From the NCBI GenBank assembly GCA_029204225.1, contig CM055097.1, positions 64,420,152 through 64,484,151 on the forward strand: a DNA stretch of 64,000 bases, given 5' to 3'. Shown in pieces: positions 13,117 to 24,165 of this stretch (positions are counted from its first letter, which is position 1; every line of letters begins with the position of its first letter). The DNA comes from Diphasiastrum complanatum. Its lineage: Eukaryota > Streptophyta > Lycopodiopsida > Lycopodiales > Lycopodiaceae. The notes under the pieces are model-generated. The model did no database searches, had not been told where the DNA came from, and saw nothing but the letters and a program-made list of their open reading frames with translations. A program made the position numbers and the translations under genes.

Positions 13117-15930
13117 GCTACTACAAGGCTCATGTACTGATAAAAACTGATATATCATGGCAGCTTATCTTGGATGATTATGGACTGTGAGCTGCTGCAT
13201 GAAATACTGTGTAACATACTGGAAGACAGTTTCTAATCCTAATAATTTGTAGATGTCATAGTAGTGATGAACTTAAGAAAATTTTGCTCTTGAGAGGTTT
13301 TGGTCTTTATAAGACAAGATAAGAAGATCAGGTACGAAGTTATAACTTTGAAACTTTATTTCTACTGTAGCTCTTAAAGTGTAGAAATCTGCTAGTGTTA
13401 GCTTGTGCACACTTTGCAATGCCAACATTATAGAAAATCTTATGATCTGTGACTTGTCTCTTGGAGGGACCATGCAATCTATGATGGAAGCAAAAACTGC
13501 ATCATGTAAAGTGATTCACAAATAACATCCATTCTCTTTAAAGTCCTATACATTGAATGTCTTGTGGATTGAGGATTAGCTGGTTGTTATGTTGTTTTCA
13601 CTACACTTCAATGTCCATGGGTCTCACCAACTTTGTGAGACTCTCTTTCTTTGTTATCTTTCATTGTTAATTCTTGTAGCTACCATGGTTAGTGCCAGTA
13701 CATGATGTTTGGTTAAATCACCAATGATGTTATATAAGGAAGTGTCTATGTGTGGTGGTGTTGGTGAATTCTTGTTTCACTTATGACATATGTTTGATAG
13801 GTACCCTTGATATGTTTGATCGTGGTATATTATGTCCATTATGTCCACTCCAGTATGTGAAAGTTTTCAACAAGGTGGAACAAGCTCATGGATTAACCAA
13901 CCTCAATTTTAATCATTATTACTAGTACGCGATCAAGATGATGGGGCCCATGATCTTATAATGTCACAATAATTATAAAGGTAAGTACCAATAGATTGTA
14001 TACAATGTTTGCAATGAGTGTTAGTAGGCCTAGTACAACAACCAGCTCCAAGGGGGAACAACAAGCCACATTTTAGCCCAAAAATCAATTGACAATAGTC
14101 ATGGACCACCAATGGACATACAAGAATGTATTTATTATACTGAAAGACATCTATTAATGTCTTTATGATTTCCAATGACATATAACAATGTTTCTGTCCC
14201 GAAGGACAAGCAACAAGTCTTCCTTGAAGGGGCAGACATATATCTAAATGGCCTCCACATGTAAGTTTCATAGCTTCAATACGATGTTCATGTGCACATA
14301 CATGGACTCAAATTTGGATAGGCAAGCCCACAAGCGAAGTTCTTATACACTATGCTACACATCTTCAAAAATTTGAAGATCATTGGAAATAAAATTTCAA
14401 TAAAAAAAGGGACCTAGAATGTTTTTTACTCACTCTTGTCTTTTTTCTTGTATTTTTGGTAAACATTTTACTCGCTAACTTACTAGTGGACGAGTTAAAA
14501 ATTTGTACTCGCCGATTTGAAGAATTTTGTTCTCACTTGTTATTTGCACTCACCACTTCCACAAAGTACATTGTTAGATCTATTCAAGGATGTCTCAATG
14601 AGTTAAACTATTACTTGCGCTTTTACTCATCGGATTACTCATTCTCAGATCAATTATATTCTCCCTGCCTATGGTATCTGATCATCATTTCTAGTTAGTA
14701 GATGATTTGGCGAGTAAAATCGATTACTTGCACTTATACTCACGCTTATATATTACTTGCCATCAAAGAGAACCTGAAACTTGTATATTTAAATTTGATT
14801 TGATTGATTATCAACCACTCCAATTTGCTTTTCTCTTTCCAATGTGGTCCACTTATTATATCCATCTCAAAATATCAGCAAAAATAGTTAAAAATCTCAA
14901 AATGAGAAATACCAAAAATAGTTTCAAGATTCATCATACTTTATGCACTTAAGGTTTGGGTTGAAAATTATCTGCCCTATCTAGAAAGGTTAGTAGATGC
15001 GCTGATCAAGATAGCCAACAAATGTATTGAAATAGATATGTCTGTGATGGATGATCTTAGGTCATTTGTCCCTAATGCAATTTTGATTTTGTTTCAAGAT
15101 CAACCTACCACTGTTTGATGGAAAGGGATATCCCAAACAATTTCTATAGATCTACATCCAAGCGTGTAGAGCCTATAAAGATAATAGTGCACAAGAGTTG
15201 TTAAGTTATTTTAATCCAAAGGATTGTATTTCAATCTGGAGTAGAATAAGTGTGATAACTGGGATATCTTACAAGTTGAGTTCATCACTTGATTCAATGC
15301 CACTCACTTCCTTTCCGATCCTTTCGTATACCTAGGACAAATGTACATAGATAAAAAAAAAAATTCCTACGCGATTACATTGAATGGATCAAAGAGGATC
15401 AAAGTGGTTGTTTGGCAGTTGTGACCCTGATAGCATCCAAGACCATAGTCTCTTGACCTAGTTCATCACATAATTATGTAAGGGAATCAAATAGCTGATG
15501 AAACAATAGAACAAATATGTCTCATTCCAAGACGCATGTGCTGACACCATCAAGAGGGTGGACGATAGTGCGAGCACCAGCTTTGATTCAAATAACTACT
15601 CTGATGAGCAAAAATGTTGAAAGAAACAATGAGCTAAATGTAAGGATAAACTTCATAATGATCCTTCTACTTATACAACCAATAGTATTGACAGAATAAT
15701 CTTGGCCATAGAAAAGTTGCGCATTTAGAGAGCTCACTTTTGACCTTACCACAATCGTTGACCAAAGATCAAAGGTGTGTAGCCTGGACCCACTCAAGTG
15801 TACCCCAGACGAGAACCTACGTGGTATCCTCACTGTGTGGGTGACCACCTAATGAATGTCCACACTATGGAATAGTCTGTTCGATACTCTGCAAATAACA
15901 GACGTAGGGACGAATGTTTGACGACAGGAG
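13117..15930. other. No gene seen; 3' flank of the C2 gene and decayed repeats
   Basis: The first 200-300 bases are probably the C2 gene 3' UTR. Beyond that, frames are short and uninformative on both strands. A stretch at 14.45-14.77 kb is enriched in ACTCG/GAGTA words and is listed separately. Sequence after about 15.0 kb looks like eroded retroelement DNA but has no motif that I can assign. Confidence 0.4.
14450..14770. repeat. Interspersed ACTCG / GAGTA word array (copy 1)
   Basis: TTACTCGC, GTACTCGCC, TTACTCATC, GGCGAGTAAAATCG and similar words recur at irregular spacing over about 300 bp. The same composition, with ATTTACTCGCG and AACTCGCC, appears at 55.26-55.50 kb. This suggests a low-copy repeat family with many copies of a short site. 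I see no terminal repeat or gene. Confidence 0.45.
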
Positions 15931-15939
15931 AGAAGGTTT

Positions 15940-17195
15940 CAAAGTAGTCAATACCACATCTCCACCTTCATCAGAACGAAAGACATGGTTGCTGACATTT
16001 TCACAAAAGCCCTAGAAAAAGGACTTTTTGAGAGATAGAGGAGCAGTCTTGGAGTCGTCAAGCTATCATGCTTTGAGAGGGAGCTGTAGAAACAAAATAT
16101 TTCTATTAACAAAGCTTTGATAGCTTTCAGCCCTCACTCCGAAGAAAAAGGTCGCGAACACGAAAGTCAAAAAACACGAAGCGAAAATGGTCGCGAACAC
16201 CTTGACGAGAAGACACGAACGTGAAAGATTCGCAAAAGAGAATTTTTCACGGTACAGCAGGAGAAAGTCAGACGACGCAAAAGCCAAAAGACACGAGGCG
16301 ACACAAAAATCATTGCGACACCTTTTTTGCCCTCATGTTTCAAAAGGACCAGCAAGATCATGCAAGTACCAAGAAGTACAGATATTTGATTTGATATCAT
16401 GACATCAACAAATGCACTCTAGGTCATGGCTAATTTGCCACTCTTGTAATTCATGATTAGTTGTAGATGTTTAGTCACTCTAATCTAGAAGTTACACGAC
16501 ACGACTATATACCTTCTGGTTGATGCATGATATACTACGTAGAAGTCTAATGCTAGTAAGCAAGAAGACAAAAATACAGAATACGAGTCCGCCTGCGTGC
16601 GAGACAATTTTTTTGTATAGGATCTATAGATCCACAAGTCCGCTAGTAAGCAAGATGCAATCATCGCAATGTGTGTGTGTGTGTGTGGGTCGTGTGCAAT
16701 CTGCCTGTTCTGTTTCTCTGTTCGGCCAGAGGTCCTTCTTTTGAGTATTACGATTGCAATTGAATCTCTTTGGTTACTGCCTATCTAACTACGTTCAAGC
16801 TCCATTCGTTGCATTCAAGCTCCATTGCTAGCTCAGCACATAGCTTACAATCTTCAACGTTCTTCAACTCATATTTAGACTTGTCCAAGGCCTAAAGCCA
16901 TGGATGATGTGTTTTGATATTAGGTTTTTGGAAAATGCTACTATCCCATACAACTACAGCTTATCCCTTGTCTACCAACTTTAGCTCAACAAGCAAAGGT
17001 AGGTAGTGAATTCGTGAGAGAACTATATTTCTCTCACGCCAATGCACTACGTGGATCTGCATGCAGTGCTTGAAGAATCAGAAAAATCAATAGATAATTT
17101 TGTAGCCATTGCGCACATATCACTCTTATCTTGTTTGATCTTGAATGAATTGTTGATCGCTATCTTTGTGTATCTAATTCATTCATTTTATCAAT
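15940..17195 (+). mobile_element. Ty1/copia 3' end (RNase H tail, polypurine tract) and probable 3' LTR
   Basis: Near 15970-16080 the translation shows the standard copia end: a TKDMVADIFTKALEK-like peptide, broken by a frame change, and then SLGVVKLSCFEREL. The purine run GAGAGGGAGCTG (near 16075-16086) is the expected polypurine tract. The following sequence, about 1.1 kb, should be LTR. It contains direct repeats of GGTCGCGAACAC (16151 and 16189) and a 19-bp GT run near 16670. The LTR end is not defined. The same terminal motif recurs at 21.08-21.19 kb. Confidence 0.7.
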
Positions 17196-17196
17196 T

Positions 17197-17290
17197 CCGA
17201 CCAACGGGGTTGCCTTAGTTGGTTAGCTTGACATCCAAAGTTTCTTTGGTCTCAGGTTCAAGCCTCCCCTTGGAAACCAAGAAGCATTTT
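17197..17290 (+). mobile_element. tRNA-derived SINE, copy 1
   Basis: The segment folds like a tRNA. CCAACGGGG (17201-17209) can pair with CCCCTTGG (17266-17273). An A-box-like TGCCTTAGTTGGTTAG follows the first arm. CCAAAG (17235-17240) and CTTTGG (17244-17249) form the anticodon-arm-like hairpin. GGTTCAAGCCTCC (17255-17267) is a good Pol III B box. The tract GGAAACCAAGAAGCATT after it is shared with a second copy at 27.05 kb, so this is a dispersed SINE rather than a working tRNA gene. Confidence 0.65.
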
Positions 17291-17535
17291 ATCAATTCTG
17301 CACAATAGTTGAATTTTGTTGAATGTTGTGTACATCCAAAATGTAGATCAACAGTGCCTGTCAACATTTTGGAGGACTGTAGGAATGATACAGCTAGCAG
17401 TGATCAGCAATCATATCTGAAATCCATCCGAATTGTTTTGTTTCGCGTTTCTTTCGCGCTCGTGATTCTCATCAATGCTTGTGATTTGGATGATAATGCT
17501 ACAAATCATCTTGATGCCAAGGATCATGCTAGGTA

Positions 17536-19138
17536 GGAGGAGGAGCTTCCAAGTGCAGAAGGACTTGAGGATCCACCTCAAGATGCAAGAACTCCAAGAA
17601 GATCTACAAGGCCAAGGACCGAGCCATTGAGGCTCACCTATGATGGTCAAAGTTATCAAAGGGAAGGCTCATCATCTTTCACATCTTACACCTTTCTTAC
17701 TTCAATGTTAGATGAGCCAACATGATATGAAGATGCTTGTAAATCTAAGAGTTGGATGGATGCTATGCAAGTAGAGTATAATGCTCTCATTGAGAATCAT
17801 ACTTGGGATCTTGTGAATCTTCCTCAAGGAAAGAAATCACTTGATTGCAAGTGGGTGTTTAGATTGAAGTATAATAAAGATGGACCAATAAGTAAGCATA
17901 AAGCTAGGCTTGTAGCCAAAGGTTTTTTACAAACCAAAGGCATTGATTATGATGAGACTTTTGCTCCTGTGGCTAAGCTTGTTACTATCAGGTTGATCAT
18001 TAGTCTTGCTACAACCTTCAATTGGGAGCTATTCCAACTTGATTTCACAAATTCATTCCTCAATGGTTATTTGGAGGAAGAGATCTACATGAGGCAACCC
18101 GAGGGCTTCATCAAGGCAAAGCATGAAAGAAAGGTGTGTTTCTTGAAGAAGAGCCTTTACGGGCTCAAGCAAGCACCTAGATCATGGTACTCTAGGCTAA
18201 ACTCTTTTCTCATTTCCATCAATTTTGTAATGAGTGCTTATGATCCATCATTGTATTTAAGATTTCATGATGGCAAGATCATTATTCTTGTTTTGTATGT
18301 AGATGACATTATCTTGAGTGGTAATGATCTAGATGGATTCACAGATGTAAAAATTGCTTTGGCAAAAGAGATTAAAATGGTAGATCTCGGCCTATTAAGC
18401 TTCATTCTAGGAATAGAGGTTATTAGAGGATGTGATTTTAGCTTTATATGTCAATATAAGTATGCTACATCCATCCTAGTTTGTATGAAGATTTGTAAAG
18501 GCATTGAGACACCAATGGAGCAACATATAAAAGCATCTATTGATGGTGATGAAGCATCCTTTGAGGACATCACATCATATAGAAGGCTTATAGCCTCCTT
18601 GATATATCTAGCTATAACTAGACCTGATCTTAGTTATAGTGTTGGAAAGTTAATCCAATTCATACAAAGTCCTTTAGTTTCACATTGGAAGATTCTTAGA
18701 TACATTTCATCTACTAAGAATTTTGGCATTTTGTATAGAGGGACAAATCATGGCTTAAGAGCCTATAGTGACTCGAATTTTGCAGGTGACAAAGTGGGTA
18801 GGAAATCAACAAGCGCTTTTGCCACCTTTTTATGTGATGGAATAGTATCATGGATTTCCAAAAAGCAAGATACCATCTCCTTATCTTCCACAGAATCCGA
18901 GTACAAGGCCTTGACATCAACATGCAAGGAGGTCTTGTGGCTCAAAAGGCTATTGGTGGAGCCTCATGTCATGGAGGATGAGATCCCAATCATCTATTGT
19001 GACAACCAATCAGCCCAATCACTTGCAACTAATCCTACATTCCATGCAAGGAGCAAACACATTGAGATTGCTCATCGTTTCGTGAGGGAGAAAGTGCAAG
19101 TCAAAGAGATCAAGATCCAACATGTGCCATCATCGTGA
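17536..19138 (+). mobile_element. Ty1/copia pol: reverse transcriptase and RNase H, open over 460 codons
   Basis: From 17756 to 19138 one frame encodes the copia RT and RNase H without a stop. RT motifs in order are [62 protein letters not shown] and the catalytic [11 protein letters not shown]. RNase H follows with SDSNFAGD, SLSSTESEYKAL and YCDNQSAQSLA. Upstream, 17536-17755 reads as the integrase-RT linker (RTPRRSTRPRTEPLRLTYDG) with stops. Integrase, protease and gag are not present immediately upstream. It is the best preserved retroelement coding stretch in the window, but the element cannot move on its own. Confidence 0.93.
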
Positions 19139-19181
19139 TTGATAAAAGTATTGTAGTTTCCAAGCCTAGATTCGAGGAAGA

Positions 19182-19895
19182 GTGTAAAATATTGCCTACA
19201 TTGGCAAATCTTGACATGTAGAATATTGTACATATTGTCAATATTTTTTTTTAGTCACTTGTATGGCCAAAGTGCCACATGGCAATCTACACCTAATGTA
19301 GGCTACCACGAGTCAAGAGGAGTGGTTGTGTCCATTTGGCAGTGATTCCTACTTTGTAGGATCTAGACCTTGATTTATGATGAGATTTGTACCTACCATG
19401 CACCTACCAAGCATGACTCTAGGATCTAGGCTAGGGTTTTCATTTTAGGACAAGAAAGTTGAGTCTACTTCCTTATTACATTCTGAATGTTCACCTAACT
19501 TTTCAAAGGAAGTGTCTTTTACTATGTATTTCCATTCTCCATAGTGAGGAGATAGAAACTTTTTGGAGCCTCAAGAGGAAACTCGGATTTTCTCTCTTTG
19601 TATGATGATAGTGATTGATTCCAATGAAACCCAACTTTGGCACACATTAACCTCTGTCTACAGGCCGTACATCAGCCTAATTTTCAAACATGTGATCTTG
19701 GGATTCAGGTCTTGTTCAATGTTTTGATTGTCTCTACTTGTTTTCTATCAAGCTGCTAAACTAGATCTTGTTTTTGGTTGACTAGTATCTGATAGATTGT
19801 TAATCAAGCACAAAATCAATCTTCTGGATCATTCAAAGATCCATTTATGGTTCTCAAGTACTATACTTTCACAATCAATACATCATAATTACCTA
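19182..19895 (+). mobile_element. Copia 3' LTR
   Basis: A purine-rich tract (GATTCGAGGAAGAG) ends near 19181 and the LTR begins TGTAAAATATTGCC. The last about 180 bp (TTGATTGTCTCTACTTG..., ATCCATTTATGGT, CAAGTACT) matches, in reverse complement, the sequences at 57.50-57.69 and 57.92-58.11 kb. These therefore belong to the same LTR family on the other strand. The LTR ends directly against the H3-unit promoter fragment at about 19.9 kb. Confidence 0.65.
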
Positions 19896-19899
19896 TAAG

Positions 19900-20302
19900 G
19901 ATGGACACGTGGACCAATGAAATGCTGCCACCTGGCCATGACCATTTTTTCACACGTGCAATTTTGTTTCTAAATACCCTCCTCATAAATTTAATTTTTT
20001 TTGCAAATTTTCAGTTCCTTCTTTCCAATGTCGCTCTCAAGCATGTCAAGTTGTCATCTCCTCTCTGCCACCGCCCCCCACGCTTGAGATCGATACCGCA
20101 TGTTGTCCGATGTTGCTTTCGAGCACGAAACTTGTTTCTATGATTTCTGAGATATACACCTGCGCTTGAAATCGATAGTCAATCCCGATATCGATTTCAA
20201 GCACACTTCTTGCTCAAATGTTTTTGAATTCTTACTCTGCGCTTGGATCCGATATTCCAATTTTGAGATTTTTTTAAAAAATTCTATCTTTTATTTCTGA
20301 TC
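19900..20302 (+). promoter_or_regulatory. Promoter and leader of histone-H3-like copy 1
   Basis: This block parallels 62.49-62.86 kb upstream of H3 copy 3. Shared words in the same order are CACGTGGACCAAT, TTTTCACACGTGCAA, TTTTGCAAATTTT, CAATGTCGCTCTCAAGC and CGCTTGAGATCGATACCG. The TATA box of copy 3 is not preserved (TCTAAATACC instead). The fragment starts where the copia LTR ends, so the partner promoter and divergent gene B are missing. Confidence 0.7.
20161..20205. repeat. Inverted repeat in the H3 copy 1 leader
   Basis: A 17-bp left arm (TGCGCTTGAAATCGATA, 20161-20177) and right arm (20189-20205) match with one mismatch, separated by 11 bases. The same core occurs several times in the leaders of H3 copy 3 and gene B. 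It could be a dimeric protein-binding site or an RNA hairpin in the 5' UTR. Confidence 0.85.
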
Positions 20303-20305
20303 ATG

Positions 20306-21060
20306 ATGGCTAGGACTAAATCCACTGCCCGTGCTAGAACCTCTGTACAGCCTTCCCATGTTTGTGTCCCTCCTAGAACTGGCTGACGTCATGGTAGGAA
20401 GTACGCTTGGTTGAGGGAGATCGAAAAATTTTAGAGATCAACTGAATCGTTGATCCCTATAGTTTCCTTCAATCGATTTGTTAGGAATGTCACCATGTCG
20501 TTGGAGTATGATATTTGTTTGTTGTGATAGCCATGCAGGCCTTACAAGGTGCTGTAGAGGACTATTTGTCCCTATTTTTTAAGGATTTCATTATTCTGGT
20601 CGTGCATGGTAAGCGTGTTACCATCATGTCCAAGAATTTCATTATTTTCAAAAGACTTCAAGAGCTGGATAAATTTTGCTAGTTTGGTGTTGATGCTTTT
20701 TATTTTGATGAATACTCCTATCAAAATTGATTCTAATTTTATTTTGATTGTTGCAGTCGACATTGGAGCCTGAATATTCTTTCTGTAAAAATAAATAAGG
20801 AGGGAGTATCAAATTTTTTTGGTGTAAAAATAAACTCAGCTGAAAATATACATAGAGAATTTGATTCAATACTTCATGATGTCATTTGAGAAATACCGAC
20901 TACAGCAAGTTCTATTGGCGAAATAACCATTAAATCTCTCAAGGTATATATAATTTATCATTGATATGCATCATTTTTCATATTTTAAATCTATCGTCAT
21001 AGCATAAATAAACTATATATCATATTAGTAATAATTTTTTTTGATATCTGCAGTTTGTAC
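20306..21060 (+). pseudogene. Histone-H3-fold fusion gene, copy 1 (decayed, internally deleted)
   Basis: The frame starts ATGATGGC; the second ATG (20306) gives MARTKSTARARTSVQPS, close to the H3 tail ARTKQTARKS. Then come WLREIEKF, NRFVRNVTMSLE, AMQALQGAVEDYLSLFFKD and VVHGKRVTIMSKNFIIFKRL, following H3 alpha-N to alpha-3. Stops occur near 20385 and 20433, with a frame break near 20520. Across the FFKD to VVHGKRV step this copy is in frame, unlike copy 3. About 600 bp of the C-terminal part of exon 1 is deleted near 20690-20750. A CAG acceptor, exon 2 (ending SIGEITIKSLK), a GT-AG intron (about 20944-21053) and the start of exon 3 follow. Copia sequence then takes over. Confidence 0.8.
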
Positions 21061-21074
21061 AACAAAAGGATGCT

Positions 21075-21230
21075 TTTAGTTGTGTGACCGACATCTCACT
21101 AAGCCTTTACATAAGGCAATGTTTGCAAGGCAAAGGGCTAGCCTGGGAATCACAAGGCTACCACACTTTGAGAGGGAGCTGAAGAAACATGAAGTTTCTA
21201 CCCACAAAGCCTTGTTAACTTGTGAGCCAT
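21075..21230 (+). mobile_element. Copia 3'-terminal fragment
   Basis: The translation near 21080-21185 reads CDRHLTKPLHKAMFARQRAS followed by LGITRLPHFEREL. This is the usual C-terminus of copia RNase H (DILTKPL...) and ends in a GAGAGGGAGCTG polypurine tract, as at 16.08 kb. It abuts the truncated end of H3 copy 1 and marks an insertion or recombination boundary. Confidence 0.7.
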
Positions 21231-23440
21231 TATCTGTAGAAATACACGGGAGCTGCCCATAGGCAAAAACTGCAATCATCCACAATCGCAATGCCAATGA
21301 TTTCAACAAAGGCCATCATTGATATAGAGAATTGTGTCCAAATTGGATGTTTATTTCCTACATCAATCTTACACATCAAGATGTAACTAGAACATGAAGA
21401 ACCAAATAGAATGTAAATGTAATGATTCCTCCATGCTTCAAACTTTGAACTCTCTGAAAAATAATAGTAACTAGACAATAAATGAAAGTTATCATCCAAT
21501 GCTTGCATGTCTCCTCCATTTTTGTCCCTTCTTGATATGTCTCCACCATGAAAATCAATGAATGAGCCTACATCTTCTTCTTGCCATAAGATATCATCAA
21601 CAGTTGATGACTTGATCATGAATGAGTGATATAATGAGCCTCCAATAGCTTTATTTCCATCAGCAAAATCAGCCAAGAATTCTAGTACAATTTCAACAAC
21701 AAGATATTGCAAGACAATGTAGCTAGTTTCACCATATCTTGACAATTTGCACCATATCTTGACAACTTGCACACATTCACATGAAATAGCTAAAACATGA
21801 GATAGAACAAGTAAAGTAAACTTGAACAACTCTTCCTTGCTACTCCCTTGACCTTACTTGAGTCTTCAATAATTTTCAAAAACAGATCCAAAGTATCTTT
21901 GCCACTTGACTTTCCTTTGATGCTCTTGACTAGCTCCAAATTGCCACATTTTCTTTTGTGTGATTGAAGCTCTTTGAAATCAACCCCTTGATCTTCCACT
22001 TGACCATCAAAGTCATTGAACAAAACTTTTTTCCCAGATCTATTACTTGCATCCATTCCTTGAAAACCATCATCCACTTTCATAGCATTAGCTAAACAAG
22101 AAGGTGAACCAAAACATGTGAGTAAAGCAAAATGAGTCACTTCCACTTGCTTACCCTTCTCATCATATGTAAGCCTAGATGGCTTTTGTCTTTTCCTTGA
22201 GGATCTACTTAGAACTTGACTTGGAGAAGCATCTCCACCATCACCAAGCAAAGAATCATCTGCATCGCCATAAAAAATGTTAGATTGGTCAACATCAACA
22301 ACATCAAGCTTATCCACATTCTCCTCTTCAAAGACGACATCCTTAGAAATGTGAACTTTCTTTGACTTAGGAATGTAAACCCTATAAACTTTCCTTACTT
22401 CACTATAGCCAAAAAAAGATTCCCTTTAATAATCCAAAAGATGAGTTGACATAGCAAATACTACCAAAGATTTTCAAATGCTCCATTCTCACTTTGAGCC
22501 CTTGTCAACCATTTGACACACACTAAGCACATTCTTAGGAATGGAAGGTATGAACAAAACATTCTTCAAATGAACATTCCTATTTGTAGATGAGAGGAAA
22601 ATAGGAATAGTACCAATGCCCTTGATAACAACTTTACCACCATTGGCCATGTTGATGACCTTCTTCTCTCCTTCATAAGGCACCAAAGAATGAACTACTC
22701 TTTATGACATGTCATATGAAAGCTTGCTCCACTATCAATCCACCATGGATTAATATCTCCATCATTGGTTAGAAAACAAGAAGACATAAAAAAAGCATCA
22801 TCATTTGAGTTTTGATCACCAACACCATCCTCATCAAAAATGAAATTGCCTTGATCTCTCTTTTTCTTGAAGCAATCACTTGCAAATTGCACTTTGGCTA
22901 ACAATAAAAGCATTTTAACTTGGATCTATCTTTCTTTTTGCCAACAAAAGTAGAAGGCTGACCTTGATTTTGACCCTTTGACCACATGCTTTTGCCTTTG
23001 CCCTTGAAGTTGCCCTTTGAGAACATAGCCTCCTCTTCTCCAACTTGAAAAAAGGACGTAGATCCTCCTCTTGATAGAAGCCTAAACTCCTCATTCACCA
23101 AGATCTCTTGCAAATCCACCATACTTGAAAAAGTCTTTTTAATTGCAAAACTTTGAACAAGATTAGCATGATCATCCAATAAGCCATTAAGAACAACTTG
23201 AACAAGTTTTATCTCCTTAATGCTTTCATCAATACATGCTAGATCATCATTGCATGCCTTAACCCTCAAAACAAAAGCATGATCACTTTCATCCTTCTTT
23301 TGCACATATTGAAAGATCTTTTTTCTTAGAGTAAGAACTCTAGATGTAGACTTAGATTCATAAAGCTTCTTTAAAGAATCCCAAGCCTCCTTTGATGTTG
23401 TGCACTTACTTCCTTGAGAAGTTCATTAGTCACATTTTGA
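21230..23440 (-). mobile_element. Copia-like element lacking RT: gag, zinc knuckle, protease, integrase remnant, 3' segment
   Basis: Reading leftward, 23440-22920 is gag (SKEAWDSLKKLYESKS; AMFSKGNFKGKGKSMWSKG). A zinc knuckle (LKCFYC...DCFKKKRDQ) follows across a frame change near 22.9 kb. The protease site WWIDSGASFHMT is at about 22.73 kb and the pre-integrase frame at 22686-22489 (VLFIPSIPKNVLSVCQMV). A short integrase C-terminal remnant (near 22.4 kb) leads to the linker frame 22317-21790. No reverse transcriptase follows. Instead 21829-21230 encodes a segment (LYHSFMIKSSTVDDILW) that also appears at 36.0-36.25 and 56.95-57.2 kb. This looks like a non-autonomous derivative with a shared internal deletion. 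Confidence 0.75.
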
Positions 23441-23494
23441 TATTTTTGTATATGGGACTACATTGTTGTGAATTTCACATTCAAATTTTAGCCT

Positions 23495-23970
23495 CTCTAC
23501 TCTTAAAAATCCTATATAAGTATAGAAACATGCCTATTAAAAAAATTGAATTTGGAGATCCATAGAGATAGATATGTGCATTCAAAGTTACCATTTTTAC
23601 TATTAATAAAAATCACTAAAAATAGAAATATCATATGTGAGTGTATAATACCATGATTTTAACAATATTTTTTTGGTTTGTCTACTTAAAAAAGTACTAT
23701 ATGACCATAGAAACATGTCTCTCAATTTTTCTTCAATTTGGAGTTATGTAGATATAGATATGTGCATCTAAAGTTACCCATGTCAAGTGTTGAAAAGTGA
23801 AAAGGTTCGGCGCTTTTGGAAGTGCTTTTTACAACCCTTTTTTTAGCTATCTACTTTAAAAAATCCTTTATTACCATAAAAACATGTCTATAATTTTTTT
23901 TAAAATTTAGAGTCCTATAGAGATATATACGTGCACCTAAAGTTATCCATGTGATTGAAGTGTTGAAAAG
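23495..23970. repeat. Three degenerate tandem copies of a 171-181 bp unit
   Basis: The phrase TCTACT(C)TTAAAAAA occurs at about 23499, 23680 and 23851. It is followed each time by CATAGAAACATGTCT-like, ATTTGGAG, ATAGATATGTGCATCTAAAGTTACC-like and, in two units, AAGTGTTGAAAAG words. Spacing is 181 and 171 bp. The unit is satellite-like in length, but only three copies exist here, just upstream of a copia gag start. Confidence 0.8.
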
Positions 23971-24165
23971 AGTTGAAAATCCCAAAAGAGCCAAGGAAGA
24001 AATTTCACCTCCAAGGTCTCGAGACCATCATGATCGGATATACCATATTTTGTTGCAAGATTTCAATATGTTGGATCAACATTTCAAGTTAGATCCTAGG
24101 TTGAGAGAATAGCAACACATTAAATTCTACTTTTTTGTCATTACTAGAAAATTTCTCAAGAGAAC

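Noticed and set aside
17201-17283. Functional tRNA gene
   Set aside because: The arms are imperfect, the anticodon arm is abnormal, and the 3' flank is shared with a second dispersed copy, which indicates a SINE.
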